From: Tautonia marina
GTDB lineage: Bacteria > Planctomycetota > Planctomycetia > Isosphaerales > Isosphaeraceae
NCBI RefSeq assembly: GCF_009177065.1
Contig: NZ_WEZF01000001.1
Span: 186,001-250,000 of the forward strand
Direction: 5' to 3'
Length of the DNA: 64,000 nucleotides
The number at the start of each line of letters is the position of its first letter. Within the stretch, counting starts at the first letter, position 1. The notes under the pieces were generated by a model, which saw nothing but the letters and a program-made list of their open reading frames with translations, did not search any database and was not told the origin of the DNA. Position numbers and translations under genes: made by a program. Positions 53,433 to 64,000 of the stretch are shown here, piece after piece.

Positions 53433-54809
53433 TCAGCGGGAGGCCCCGAGCAGGCGGGCGATGGCGTCGAGGAGGACGATCTCGACGGTGGGGGCGACCT
53501 TCGAGGCGCGGGGGCTGGCCTCGTAGCCCCCTTGGTAGTAGGCGGAGGCGGTGCCAATGTAGCCGGGGGCGTAGTCGCCGTAGGCGGCCATGCAGACGAA
53601 CAGGTCGGGACGCATGGCCTGGGCGGCGAGCTGGTACTCGACGAACAGCTCGCCGGGCAGGTGGAGCAGGCGAGCCGGGCCGAGGGTGAGGCAGGAGACG
53701 GGAATCGGGTCGTCGCCGGTCGTACAGCGGCGGAGCCAGACCAGGCCAAGCGCGGCGGAGATGCGGGCTTCGGAATCGGGATCAGCCAGGCTGGCGGTCA
53801 GCGTTTCCTCGTCGAGATGAGGCGCTGCGGGAAGGACGACGGGGACGACCTCCCAGCCGATCGAGGAGGCGGAGACGGCCGATCGGCGGTCGGTTTCGGC
53901 GGCGGTGTCGAAGGCGCGGCGCATGGCGTCGGCAACGCGGTTGGCGAGGACCTGGCGGTTTTCAGGAGCGCCGTCGTTGAACTTGCCCGCGCCGATGTTG
54001 CCGCCGGCGCCGTCGAAGTGGATGTGAGGGACGCCGGTATCGGCCTCGCGGGCCTGGCGGGCGAGGCCGGGGAAGTCGCAACTGGCCAGGCCGGTCCGGT
54101 AGTAGCTCTGGGGGTGGCAGGCGTAGTAGGAGAGGCAGGCGATCGGCTCGTCGCCGTCGAAGAAGGTCAGGAGCTTGAGGTTCGGGTCGATGATCCCTTC
54201 GGGCTCGGCGCGGAGGGCCTCATCGCGGCACGCGGTGTAGCGGGTGGCCCGGACGGTGCCATCGGGGCCGAGAATGCGGCGGTTCGAGGCGACCCCTTCG
54301 ACCAGGGCGTCGGCCGAGCCGATGTGGGTGACGGTTCGGGCGTCGGCCTTGGCCTGGCGGGCGGCGTCGGCGGCTCGGGCGATCACGTCGCGGGCGAAGT
54401 CGAGGTCGAAGAAGGATTCGGAGGGGTCGACGCCGTGCTCGATCAAGAGTTCGGCCGCCGAGAAGTCGCAGCGGGGGGCGTCGTGCTGGTGCAGGGCGTG
54501 GACGGCGACGCGGTCGGGCGAGGTGCCGACGGCCCCGGCGATCGCCTCCTTGAAAGCGGTTTGGCCGCCGTTGCCGATGCCGATCCAGTCAATCGCCAGC
54601 AGGACGATCGGATCCCCCTCGCCGAGCAGGACGACCCCCTTGCAGTGGAGCGGGTCCTGCACGCCGTCGGTCGGGTCGTAGGCCATCGGCACCCCGATGG
54701 GGGGAGAGGCGTCGATGTCGAACGTGCCCAGGCGGAGCGGTTCATCGGCAACCGCAGTGAGGCCGGAGGCGCCAAGCAGCAGTATCAGGGCGAGGAGGGG
54801 GCGGATCAT
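53433..54809 (-). CDS. Secreted neutral/alkaline ceramidase-like protein
   Basis: 458 residues with a signal peptide (LLALILLLGASGLTAVA). The N-terminal motif DIDASPPIGVPMAYDPTDGV and the His-rich AVHALHQHDAPRCD (a probable zinc site) resemble the neutral/alkaline ceramidase family and its many uncharacterised planctomycete relatives. LSYYACHPQSYYRTGLASCD and DGAGGNIGAGKFNDG fit the same fold. Real substrate unknown: it may be a different amide or ester hydrolase. ATG at 54809, with GAGCCC ahead and no strong ribosome binding site. Confidence 0.75.
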   Translation of the reverse strand: MIRPLLALILLLGASGLTAVADEPLRLGTFDIDASPPIGVPMAYDPTDGVQDPLHCKGVVLLGEGDPIVLLAIDWIGIGNGGQTAFKEAIAGAVGTSPDRVAVHALHQHDAPRCDFSAAELLIEHGVDPSESFFDLDFARDVIARAADAARQAKADARTVTHIGSADALVEGVASNRRILGPDGTVRATRYTACRDEALRAEPEGIIDPNLKLLTFFDGDEPIACLSYYACHPQSYYRTGLASCDFPGLARQAREADTGVPHIHFDGAGGNIGAGKFNDGAPENRQVLANRVADAMRRAFDTAAETDRRSAVSASSIGWEVVPVVLPAAPHLDEETLTASLADPDSEARISAALGLVWLRRCTTGDDPIPVSCLTLGPARLLHLPGELFVEYQLAAQAMRPDLFVCMAAYGDYAPGYIGTASAYYQGGYEASPRASKVAPTVEIVLLDAIARLLGASR

Positions 54810-54947
54810 TGAGAAGGGCTCCGGGGCTCGGGGGGGGGGAAGAACCCATTGCCGTTGCTCACAAGCACCGAACGCAGGCAAAGGCCATCGAGCCCTCTTG
54901 CTCTGGCGTCGGCACGGGATGAGAGAAGGCGATGGGTTGCGAAGCGG

Positions 54948-56186
54948 TTAATCGGTGGTGGGGGTCGGTGAGGGGAGCGAGCCGGCGGAAGGGCTCGACC
55001 GGGATTCGACGATCGCGTGTGTGGTCACGATCGGTTCGCTGGCGATCGCGGTTCGAGAGCCGTTGAGCGGGCTCGAAGACGGCCGGGCCGACCGGGTGGA
55101 GACGGTTGATCCCTCGTCTTCTTCGTCCTCATCATCAGAGTCGAACCGGGACGACGACAGGCCGATCGTTCCAAACCAATGGGCCTGGGCTGCGAGCGAT
55201 CCGAAGAGCGCGATGAGGGCCAGCGCGGTGATGCCCAGCCGGGCCAGCAAGTAGCCCTCGCTCCGTAACGGGCCGTAGGCAATGATGACGATCCGGGGTT
55301 CCGGTCCTCGAAGGAACGACAGCGGAACCGAGCTGAGCACCGAGGCCCCGCGCAACAGGCCGGCGTGATAGACCCGGATCGTATCGGTCGGCTTGTAGTC
55401 GGCCACCTGCTGATCCTGAACCACGCGTCCTCGTTTGATCTCGTGTCCCTCGGACAGGGGGAACAGATCCAGAAGGACGGTGGTGAGCCCCTCGGACGCG
55501 TACAGCGCGCCGACCAGGGCCGACTCGACCACGACGAAGACAACGAAGGGCAAGAGCAGCGCGCCGATCATGGCCCCTCGGCGTTTCCAGGCGGTACTCA
55601 GGGCCTGTTCGATTCCGAGCCTGCCCTCCGCGTCGCGGACCACCAGGGCAAAGGCCGTGAGCGGTAAGAGCAGGGCGAAACTCAGCAAGATCACCAGCGG
55701 CCAGGGAGTGGGGAAGATGGGGGGGGAGTACTCCATCTGACGGCTACCGTCGAACAGCCAGATCGGGGTGACGAACGCGCCGACGAGCAGGACGGCCAGA
55801 GTCAGCTTAGCCAGGCCGCCCCGCCAGCTCGACGGACGAGCTTCGGCACTGTACGTCTCTTGCTCCAGTCGGCCGACCTCCTCAATCCGGCGGAGGTAGA
55901 CGATCGCCGCCCAGACCAGCAAGGCCAGGCCCAGCCAGCCGCCAACGACGGGAATGGCCATCATGGCCACCACGGCCAGGGCAAGGAGAATGACACCGGC
56001 CGCCGTCTCGGCCCATGCTTCCTTCAGCGCGCCTCGCAAGCGGGCGATCGGCTGCGGACCATCGGGCGATCGGAAGCGAGGGACCTTCACCTCGGTCTTG
56101 CAGTCCCAGCACCGGACGGTCGTTCGCTCGGAACTCCGCTGGGCCCGGAGCGTGCGGCCACAGGGACATTTGACGAATACGAACAT
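54948..56186 (-). CDS. Membrane protein with N-terminal zinc-ribbon-like motif
   Basis: 412 residues. Residues 1-35 hold a zinc-ribbon-like pattern (KCPCGRTLRAQ, then TTVRCWDCKTEVKVPRF) with four Cys. Six or so hydrophobic segments follow (AAGVILLALAVVAMMAIPVV, WLGLALLVWAAIVYL, LTLAVLLVGAFVTPIWLF, VILLSFALLLPLTAFAL, IGALLLPFVVFVVVESALVG and one near the C-terminal third). The C-terminal 70 residues are Ser/Asp/Glu-rich. Start ATG at 56186 begins the zinc motif; GGAG lies upstream. No named family recognised. A regulated or scaffold membrane protein is possible. Confidence 0.7.
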   Translation of the reverse strand: MFVFVKCPCGRTLRAQRSSERTTVRCWDCKTEVKVPRFRSPDGPQPIARLRGALKEAWAETAAGVILLALAVVAMMAIPVVGGWLGLALLVWAAIVYLRRIEEVGRLEQETYSAEARPSSWRGGLAKLTLAVLLVGAFVTPIWLFDGSRQMEYSPPIFPTPWPLVILLSFALLLPLTAFALVVRDAEGRLGIEQALSTAWKRRGAMIGALLLPFVVFVVVESALVGALYASEGLTTVLLDLFPLSEGHEIKRGRVVQDQQVADYKPTDTIRVYHAGLLRGASVLSSVPLSFLRGPEPRIVIIAYGPLRSEGYLLARLGITALALIALFGSLAAQAHWFGTIGLSSSRFDSDDEDEEDEGSTVSTRSARPSSSPLNGSRTAIASEPIVTTHAIVESRSSPSAGSLPSPTPTTD

Positions 56187-56497
56187 GGTGAATGGCGCTC
56201 CGGGAGGCGGTCGTCGGCTCGGCTCGTGAAGATCGGGCGCACGTTCCAGGGACGTCGAGGTCTTGACATTGAATATCGGCCCCCGGCGCTCAATTCGCAA
56301 GAGCCGATCGACGGAAGTTCTGCCATGTTGAAATGATCTGTTCCAGGTGGTCAGCAAATCGCCAGTCGGACCACGGCTGAAGCGCTTCCCGGCTTCGAAG
56401 GCAATTTGGCTCGGCGCGCGCCGAAGGCCCAGACCCCGAGTCAGCTCGGAGCCGGGCCTTCGACGGAACCGCCTCTGGCGGAAGGAGCGCAGGCCGA
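56187..56497. other. Intergenic region
   Basis: 311 bp between two minus-strand genes, no gene seen. The promoter of the membrane protein gene should lie near 56200-56330, where A+T content rises slightly. Confidence 0.4.
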
Positions 56498-56767
56498 TCA
56501 GTTATCGGCCTTTTCTTCCAGCAGATCACCCTGTTCCTGGATCACCTCGCCGGCGGCCTGAACGTCCTCGGCCTGTTCTTCGGCGATGTCTTCCGACTGC
56601 TCGGGGGTGACCACGCCGTCGGCCATGGCGCCGCCAATGGCCTCGCCGGTTTCCTGACGCTCTTCGGCGAAATCTTCCTGGGCCTCCTGAAGCTGGTCTT
56701 CGGGAGAGCAGCCGACGGTGAACAGACCCAGGCCAAGCAGAGCGACGAGAGAAGCAAGCATCTTCAT
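56498..56767 (-). CDS. Small acidic lipoprotein
   Basis: 89 residues. Signal peptide MKMLASLVALLGLGLFTVGC ends in a lipobox with Cys20. The mature part is entirely acidic and Gln/Glu-rich with heptad-like spacing (EDQLQEAQEDFAEERQE, then EDIAEEQAEDVQAAGEVIQE), suggesting a helical, possibly trimeric, coiled coil. TTTTGGAGACGTG precedes the ATG. Function unknown; likely anchored to the outer face of a membrane. Confidence 0.8.
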   Translation of the reverse strand: MKMLASLVALLGLGLFTVGCSPEDQLQEAQEDFAEERQETGEAIGGAMADGVVTPEQSEDIAEEQAEDVQAAGEVIQEQGDLLEEKADN

Positions 56768-56936
56768 CGAATCACGTCTCCAAAACGATGGTGGTGCGAA
56801 TCTTCGACCCACCCTGAGAATTGCTCAAACGATTTGGCAAGGCCGGGCGGTCGTGCCGGACTCTTGGTGCAAGTTGCGCGCCAAGAATCGTCGCGTTCGT
56901 CATGGCACACCCGGTTCCGCTGCCGATCGAGGTGGC

Positions 56937-58847
56937 TCAGGATCGGGCCTGGTGATCGCGAGGGACGAGACCGATAACGGCCCGAGGGGCTCGGGCGTCG
57001 GGGCGGGGGGTGGCGGTGACCGGAATCACGTCGCCGCTGTCGTCGATGATCAGGAGCGGAACGGCCTTGGGGCCGAACCGATCGGTGAAGGTGGCCGTCG
57101 GCTCGTTCTCGCCGAGGTCGAGCCGCTCGACGGTCGCGCCGGCGTGAAACAGGGATTCGAGGTGTCGGAAGGTCATGCCGGCACCAAAGAGGACGCGCCC
57201 ATGCAACTCCAGCGCGACCGATCGGCCGGCCTCGTGCACGTCGGCCGCCTCGATCTGAGCGGTCAGGGGGACAGCGAGGTCGGGCTCGGGGTCGGCATCG
57301 TGATTCTTCGGCGACCGGGCCGCGCCGTGGGGTTCGGGAGTGAGCTGGAAGACGTTTTGGCGGCCGAAGAGGCTGGTAAAGTGCAAGGCGGCCAGGCTGT
57401 TGACTTCCTCGTTGGGAGTCAGGGCGAGCAATCGGCCGATGCGGCCGGCGTCGATCCGCTCGCGGACAAACGGCGAGAGGATGCTGGCGTTCAGGGTCGG
57501 GATGCCTTCGTGATCGGCCGAGTTGAGGCGGTCGGTTCGGGTATCGACGAGCAAGACGGGAAGATCCTCGGCCCGGAGGGCGCGCGCGATGGCCAGCCCG
57601 AGCGGGTTCGCCCCGGCGATCAGATACCCGACCCGACCGCCGGTCAGCCCGAGCCGACGCGCCAATGGCACCGAGGCCAGGCCGTAGACGACCACCGTGC
57701 CGATGATGACCGTGAAGACGGCCGGAACGAGACGATCGGCCCCTTCAATGCCGCTTTCGCCCAGTCGCAGCGCAAAGACTGACGCCACGGCTGCGGCGAC
57801 GATTCCCCGAGGGGCCATGCCCATCAAAAAGAGCCGATCGGCCCAGCCGAGGCCGGTACCCACCGTCGAGGCCAGGACCGAGAGTGGCCGGGCCACGACG
57901 ATCAGGACGATCGTGAACAGCACGCTTTTCAGCCCGACCGCCGCGATCTGGTCGGACGACAACCGCGCGGCCAGAACCACGAACAGGACCGAGACGAGCA
58001 GGACGGTGAGGCTTTCCTTGAACTCGGCGATGTGCCGGATCGACACCGACCGCTGATTGGCCAGGACCACGCCCAGGACGGTGACGGTCAAGAGGCCCGA
58101 CTCCTCTCGGATCATGTCGGAAAGGGTGAACGTGGCCACGACGACCATCAAGGCCACGGGATTGTGCAGGTAGTCGGGCACCCAGTAGCGCCCGAGAACC
58201 CAGGTGAGGGCCCTCGCTCCGATCAGCCCGAGCAGCAGGCCGACGAGGGCCGTGATCACCCCTCCCCAGATCAGGACCGAAAGGCCCGATCCTGGGCCTT
58301 CGGCCGTGCCGATCACCTCAAAAACAAGCACGGCCAGCACCGCGCCGATCGGGTCGATGACGATCCCTTCCCACATCAGAATCGGCCCCGAACCGCCCGA
58401 CGGCCGGACATGACGGAGTAACGGGCCGATGACCGTCGGCCCGGTCACGACGAGGATTGCCCCGAGCAAGATGGCCAGGGGCCAGGGGACGCCGATCAGA
58501 TACCGCCCGGCCACGGAGGCCACCAGCCAGGTGATTCCCGCTCCGAGCGTGACCAGATTGCGGATCACCGCGCCCGAGGCTCGCAGGTCGGCCAGCTTGA
58601 GCGTTAACCCCCCTTCGAAGAGGATCACCGCGACCGAAAGCGAAACGATGGGCGTGAGCGCGTCGCCCAGCAAGGCGGCAGGATCGATCAGGCGGCCGAG
58701 TTCGAGCCATTCGGCTGCGGGGCCGGCCAGCAGACCGGCGAGCAAGAGCAAGAGAATGGCCGGCAGATTGAGGCGCCAGGCCACCCACTGCGCCCCGATT
58801 CCCAGAACGACAATCGCCGCAAGCTGCAGCAAGACATCTTCGTGCAT
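56937..58847 (-). CDS. Sodium/proton antiporter (CPA1/NhaP-type) with C-terminal regulatory domains
   Basis: 636 residues with 12 or more membrane helices: LQLAAIVVLGIGAQWVAWRL, PAILLLLLAGLLAGPA, LSVAVILFEGGLTLKLADLR (the conserved FEGGL motif), and GIVIDPIGAVLAVLVFEVIG. The last holds the ion-binding DP pair of the family. The C-terminal about 230 residues include a Rossmann-like TrkA-N-style stretch (GYLIAGANPLGLAIARALR, then LPVLLVDTRTDRLNSAD) and a further small domain, so activity may be nucleotide-controlled. ATG at 58847 is chosen because GAGG lies nearby and the helices begin directly; the longer frame start at 59012 is not membrane-like. Confidence 0.9.
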   Translation of the reverse strand: MHEDVLLQLAAIVVLGIGAQWVAWRLNLPAILLLLLAGLLAGPAAEWLELGRLIDPAALLGDALTPIVSLSVAVILFEGGLTLKLADLRASGAVIRNLVTLGAGITWLVASVAGRYLIGVPWPLAILLGAILVVTGPTVIGPLLRHVRPSGGSGPILMWEGIVIDPIGAVLAVLVFEVIGTAEGPGSGLSVLIWGGVITALVGLLLGLIGARALTWVLGRYWVPDYLHNPVALMVVVATFTLSDMIREESGLLTVTVLGVVLANQRSVSIRHIAEFKESLTVLLVSVLFVVLAARLSSDQIAAVGLKSVLFTIVLIVVARPLSVLASTVGTGLGWADRLFLMGMAPRGIVAAAVASVFALRLGESGIEGADRLVPAVFTVIIGTVVVYGLASVPLARRLGLTGGRVGYLIAGANPLGLAIARALRAEDLPVLLVDTRTDRLNSADHEGIPTLNASILSPFVRERIDAGRIGRLLALTPNEEVNSLAALHFTSLFGRQNVFQLTPEPHGAARSPKNHDADPEPDLAVPLTAQIEAADVHEAGRSVALELHGRVLFGAGMTFRHLESLFHAGATVERLDLGENEPTATFTDRFGPKAVPLLIIDDSGDVIPVTATPRPDARAPRAVIGLVPRDHQARS

Positions 58848-59047
58848 CCCGGTCGATCCTCTCGGCCGCGTCTCAGAGGGAATGGCGGAACGGAGGATCG
58901 TAGCGAGCGGCGTGCCGGATCGGAAGCCGAATTCAAGGGAGCCACGGAGGAAGGCGAGACGGATCGCGCGAATCAAAACACCGGGTGCCAGTGCCCACAA
59001 CGCCGTGGGCATGGCACCAGGAAAGGAATCCAGGAGTGAGGGTTTGC

Positions 59048-60490
<1,443 letters not shown>

Positions 60491-60538
60491 GGCGAGGCTC
60501 CTTTCCGAGTCGGGGCAGGGGGCTGGGGTGGGAACGAA

Positions 60539-62743
60539 TCAGTCGATCAGGAGAAATTCATTCGACGCGAGCAACGCCTGAGCATAGACCGCCCAGCGCT
60601 CGGAGTCGTCGCAGGAGTCGGAGCCGAGGAAGGAGAGGGCCAGTTGCGTTTCGGCCTTGCTGGGAGGGCGGGCGTAAAGCAGGCGGTACGCCAGGTCGAT
60701 CCGGGCGTCCGGGTCGTCGCCGGCCTCGCTCGCCAGGCGATCGGCCAGGCGATCGGCGTGGTGGGTGACGAACGGGCTGTTGAGGACAAAGAGCTTCTGA
60801 AGCGGAGTGGTGGTGCGGGCTCGGCCGTCGCTGTGGGCGTTCGGATCGGGGAAGTCGAACCGGGCGAGCATCGGGTGCAGCTCCAGGCGGCTGATCTTGC
60901 TGTAGAGGGTTCGGCGGCCGACTTCGGGATCGCTCGGGTCGATCGACGGGCCGCCGACGGTGCGGTCGAGAGTGCCGGAGGCGGCCAGAATCGAATCGCG
61001 CCAGCTCTCGACCACCAGGCGCTTGCGGCTGGCACGGGCGTAGAGGGTGTTCTCAGGATCGATCGCGCGGTGGGCGTCGGTAATGGTGCTTGACTGGCGA
61101 TAGGTGCTGGAGGTGGCCAGCTCGCGGACGAGGGTCTTGAGCGACCAACCCCACTCGGTGACGAACCGAGCGGCCAGGTCGTCGAGCAGTTCGGGATGCG
61201 AGGCCTTTTCACCCAGGATGCCGAAGTTGCTCGGCGTGCCCACGATCGACTGGCCGAACAGTTGCCCCCAGACGCGGTTGACGAAGACGCGGGCCGTCAG
61301 GGGATTGCTCGGATCGATGATCGCCTCGGCCAGGTCGAGCCGACCGCTGGAGGAGTCGTCTCCCAGGGGGATGGGCTCGCCCTCGGAGAGGACCGAGAGG
61401 AAGTGGCGGCGGGCCACCGGCCCTTTTTGCTCGACGTTGCCGCGGATGAAAACGTTCAAGTCCTTCGGGTCGGAGTCCTTGATGATGTGCATGGCCTCTT
61501 CGGGAGCCTTGGCGCCGCCATCCTTTCCCAGCTCGCACTCGTCGGTGAGCGGCTGGTTGAACATGACGGTGCTGGCGAAGACCCCGGCCAGGGCGTAGTA
61601 GTCTTCGGTCGAAATCGGATCATACTTGTGATCGTGGCAGCGGGCGCAGGCGACCGTCAGGCCGAGCAGACCTCGGGAGACGACATCGACCCGGTCCTCC
61701 CACTCCTCGGCCATGACCTCAGGGGAGTTGCGGCGGTAGTACTTCGGGCCGAGGCCGATGAAGCCGAGCGCGGCCAGTTCGTCGGTGTTGGCCGGTTCGA
61801 TCAGGTCGGCGGCGAGCTGGCGACGGATGAAGGTGTCGTAAGGCATGTCGTCGTTGAGCGCACCGATCAACCAGTCGCGATAGAGGTAGGCGTTGGGATA
61901 GGTCAGCGAGGTGTCGTTGCCGACGATATGGGCCTGGTCCTCGGCATAGCGGGCCAGATCGAGCCAGACGCGCGCCCAGCGCTCGCCGAAGTGAGGGGAA
62001 GCGAGCAGACGATCGACGTACTGGTCGACGGCGTCGGGCGAAGGGTCAGCCACGAACGCCTCGACCTCGGCCGGGTCGGGAGGTAGGCCGACCAGGTCGA
62101 TCGAGAGGCGGCGAGCGAGGGTCCGGCGGTCGGCCTCGGGGTTTGGCGCCAGGCCGGCATCATCAAGGCGAGCAAGAATGAAGGCATCAATCGAAGATTG
62201 GACCCAGGCGGGGTCGGAAACCTCGGGCGGTTCGGAGCGCTTCGGGGCCTGATAGGTCCAGGAGGAGCGGGCGGCGTCCCAGTCGATTCCTTCGGCCGAA
62301 GGTTCGGAGGGGGCGGGGGTGTCGTCGTCGCGGGGGTCGGGGGCTCCCATCTCGACCCACTGTTCGAAGGCGGTGATCACCTCGGGGGCGAGTTTGTTGG
62401 AGGGGGGCATCTGGACATACGAGTCGTAGCGAATGGCCTCGATGAGCAGGCTCAGTTCCGGGTCACCCGGCTCGACGGCCGGACCGCCATCGCCTCCCTG
62501 AAGCATGGCGGCGCGGGTGTCGAGCCGCAGCCCTCCCTTGGCGGCGTCGTGCTCGGCCGAGTGGCAACTGTAGCACTGCTCGATCAGGACCGGTCGAATC
62601 TTTGCCTCGAACAAAGCGAGTCCTTCAGCCTCGTCGGCCGAAGCGCGGACCTGCGGAGCCATTCCCAGCACGATGGCCAGGGCGGCGGCCGTGGTGATTC
62701 CTCGACCGCTCCCGCGATCAACCGACTTGGGGGCAAGGCTCAT
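60539..62743 (-). CDS. Cytochrome C-type PSCyt1/DUF1549/DUF1553 protein
   Basis: 734 residues. Signal peptide at about 1-35. A planctomycete cytochrome C domain carries the heme motif C57-Y-S-C-H61. DUF1549 spans about 185-395 (DAFILARLDDAGLAPNPEAD, then RRLSIDLVGLPPDPAEVEAF). DUF1553 runs from about 470 to the C-terminus (NPLTARVFVNRVWGQLFGQS, HPELLDDLAARFVTEWGWSL, STYRQSS). The ATG at 62743 lies close to a weak GAAAGG site. Paired with the downstream DUF1501 gene, likely co-transcribed. A redox or scaffold role outside the cytoplasm is assumed. Confidence 0.96.
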   Translation of the reverse strand: MSLAPKSVDRGSGRGITTAAALAIVLGMAPQVRASADEAEGLALFEAKIRPVLIEQCYSCHSAEHDAAKGGLRLDTRAAMLQGGDGGPAVEPGDPELSLLIEAIRYDSYVQMPPSNKLAPEVITAFEQWVEMGAPDPRDDDTPAPSEPSAEGIDWDAARSSWTYQAPKRSEPPEVSDPAWVQSSIDAFILARLDDAGLAPNPEADRRTLARRLSIDLVGLPPDPAEVEAFVADPSPDAVDQYVDRLLASPHFGERWARVWLDLARYAEDQAHIVGNDTSLTYPNAYLYRDWLIGALNDDMPYDTFIRRQLAADLIEPANTDELAALGFIGLGPKYYRRNSPEVMAEEWEDRVDVVSRGLLGLTVACARCHDHKYDPISTEDYYALAGVFASTVMFNQPLTDECELGKDGGAKAPEEAMHIIKDSDPKDLNVFIRGNVEQKGPVARRHFLSVLSEGEPIPLGDDSSSGRLDLAEAIIDPSNPLTARVFVNRVWGQLFGQSIVGTPSNFGILGEKASHPELLDDLAARFVTEWGWSLKTLVRELATSSTYRQSSTITDAHRAIDPENTLYARASRKRLVVESWRDSILAASGTLDRTVGGPSIDPSDPEVGRRTLYSKISRLELHPMLARFDFPDPNAHSDGRARTTTPLQKLFVLNSPFVTHHADRLADRLASEAGDDPDARIDLAYRLLYARPPSKAETQLALSFLGSDSCDDSERWAVYAQALLASNEFLLID

Positions 62744-62863
62744 CGGGGCAACCTTTCGCTGCTCAGGACGATCGAAGCCCGGGGGCGTTCCCTTCGGCGC
62801 AATGGCTCAAGTTTATCGAATGTTCAACAGAGAGTCGAGTGGATCAAGGGGCAGTTCCTTGAA

Positions 62864-64000
62864 TCAAAGGCGCAGGTAAATCTTCTGACGGTCCAGAAAG
62901 CGGACGAAGACGAGGGTGATGGCAAAGAAAATCACCAGGCCGACCATCGTCCACCAGAGGGGGGAATCCCTGGGAACAAAGGCATAAACGGTTCGTTCCA
63001 CGATACCGTGGATGATGTAAGCGGCCAGGGGGTTCATGCCGAGCAGGCGGAACAGTTCGAGCGAGGCGCCGAAGCGATCGCAAGCGATCACGAACAGGCC
63101 GTACAGCGCGAGGGCGAAGCCGGTGCTGAACCAGATGAAGGGGATGGTGACGATGCGCTTGTCCATCATCCAGTAGTTCTTGGCCGGGACTTCGGGCTCG
63201 ACCAGAGGGGCGGTGGCGAGCAAGTTGGCCGGGGAGCGGTCGGCGAGGCGGTCGAGGGGGGGGATAACGGGGGAGTTGGCAATGTCGATCGGCTCGCCGT
63301 TTTCCCGAGTGCGGCGGTCGTCGGCGGTGTACAGCGTGCTGAAGCAAGAGAGGGCGTAGGCGACGATCATGATGAGCGTGCCCCAGGCAATCATCCGAGC
63401 GGCGGCCGACCCTCGGGAGCGTCCGGCGGCGTTGATGATGTCGAAGGCGAGGGTGCCGGCGAGCATGGGGACCGACCAGTGCAGGAGGCCGAAGAAGCCG
63501 CCATCCCAGGCGCGGCGGCCGGACGTGCCCCAGAGGTCATCCATCCAGTTCGGCTGGCCGGAGACAAAGTCATAATTGAAGGAGTACGACATGAGGAAGT
63601 GGGCGGCCGAGAATCCGATCATCGTGCCGAATCGGGTCCAGGCCGACCGGGCGACAACAGGCAGGATGAGGAGCTGGCAGACGCCGATGATCGCCAGAAC
63701 TTCCCAGGCGTCGGCCTTGAGCAGCTCGGCCAGCGCGCGGAGAACCCCCTGGCCGGTCATCTCGTCCCACGATTTGAAGCTGAAGCCGACGCCATAAACG
63801 ACCAGCGAGATCAAGACCAGGCCGAGGCTCCTCCAGAGAATTCGGCGGTACGCGAGCGACGGCCCGACCTGATCGAGGCGGCGCAGGAGGCTGAGCCGAT
63901 ACGAGAAGCCGCAGGCGAACAGGAAGCTCGGCATGATCGAATCGGCATAGCTGAAGTACGTGTTATTGTGCTTCAGGACCGAGTGGATGACGGCGAACGC
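62864..64000 (-). CDS. DUF5009/acyltransferase-like membrane protein (5' end beyond window)
   Basis: The frame is open from its stop at 62864 to the right edge, 378 or more codons, so the true start lies outside. Many membrane helices: DSIMPSFLFACGFSYRLSLL, GLVLISLVVYGVGF, MIAWGTLIMIVAYALSCFST and PLWWTMVGLVIFFAITLVFV. The D..MPSFLF motif and the late GMNPLAAYIIHGIVERTVYA resemble the DUF5009/heparan-alpha-glucosaminide N-acetyltransferase-like family. It would transfer an acyl group on a carbohydrate, but that is only a family-level hint. It ends 120 bp before the DUF1549 gene on the same strand. Confidence 0.85.
   Translation of the reverse strand, partial: AFAVIHSVLKHNNTYFSYADSIMPSFLFACGFSYRLSLLRRLDQVGPSLAYRRILWRSLGLVLISLVVYGVGFSFKSWDEMTGQGVLRALAELLKADAWEVLAIIGVCQLLILPVVARSAWTRFGTMIGFSAAHFLMSYSFNYDFVSGQPNWMDDLWGTSGRRAWDGGFFGLLHWSVPMLAGTLAFDIINAAGRSRGSAAARMIAWGTLIMIVAYALSCFSTLYTADDRRTRENGEPIDIANSPVIPPLDRLADRSPANLLATAPLVEPEVPAKNYWMMDKRIVTIPFIWFSTGFALALYGLFVIACDRFGASLELFRLLGMNPLAAYIIHGIVERTVYAFVPRDSPLWWTMVGLVIFFAITLVFVRFLDRQKIYLRL

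Overview
The window is high-GC DNA that reads as a chromosomal segment of a planctomycete, most likely from the Isosphaera/Singulisphaera/Tautonia side of the phylum. That placement is inferred from gene content. It carries a DUF1559 pseudopilin, two DUF1501 proteins, a DUF1549/DUF1553 cytochrome protein, a formylglycine-type sulfatase, an ECF sigma factor next to a giant WD40 Ser/Thr kinase, a PEP-CTERM protein and a surface beta-helix protein with an N-terminal LEPRSLL motif. About 46 protein genes are supported. I saw no rRNA, tRNA, CRISPR array, transposase or prophage.

Layout. 1-5.4 kb: flhA (minus, running off the left edge) diverges from an NfeD-like/flotillin pair across a 0.8-kb gap holding a MITE-like palindromic element. 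5.4-9.2 kb: repeats, an unknown membrane protein, then an overlapping HAD phosphatase/glycerol-1-phosphate dehydrogenase pair. 9.3-15.3 kb (minus): ECF sigma factor followed by a WD40 kinase, and a PEP-CTERM protein. 16.9-22.5 kb: pseudopilin plus small lipoprotein, LamG-like protein and large beta-helix surface protein. 22.6-26.4 kb: ffh-rpsP-trmD-rplS, without rimM. 26.7-39 kb: PDZ protein, alpha/beta hydrolase, DUF485/sodium-solute symporter pair, lipoprotein, ankyrin/beta-helix fusion, GspE/PilB-type ATPase and purB.

39-45 kb is the accessory region. Small single genes (Spy-like protein, frameshifted SUKH immunity-type gene, a PilZ-like/J-domain fusion, and unknown proteins) are interspersed with three repeat families and long hairpins. 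Several repeats abut or overlap gene ends, which suggests a place where small genes turn over. 45-64 kb returns to planctomycete housekeeping and envelope genes: porin, DUF2784 protein, isochorismatase-like hydrolase, fasciclin protein, sulfatase, a DUF4258 gene broken by an in-frame amber codon, DUF1501 proteins, ceramidase-like protein, NhaP-type antiporter, DUF1549/1553-DUF1501 operon, and a partial DUF5009/acyltransferase gene at the right edge.

The items most worth following up are a dispersed palindromic family with 25-bp terminal inverted repeats (three large copies, one diverged copy and one fragment), a second repeat family that supplies the 3' end of a coding sequence, the amber-interrupted DUF4258 gene, the two-gene G1P dehydrogenase/HAD cassette and two unusual domain fusions.
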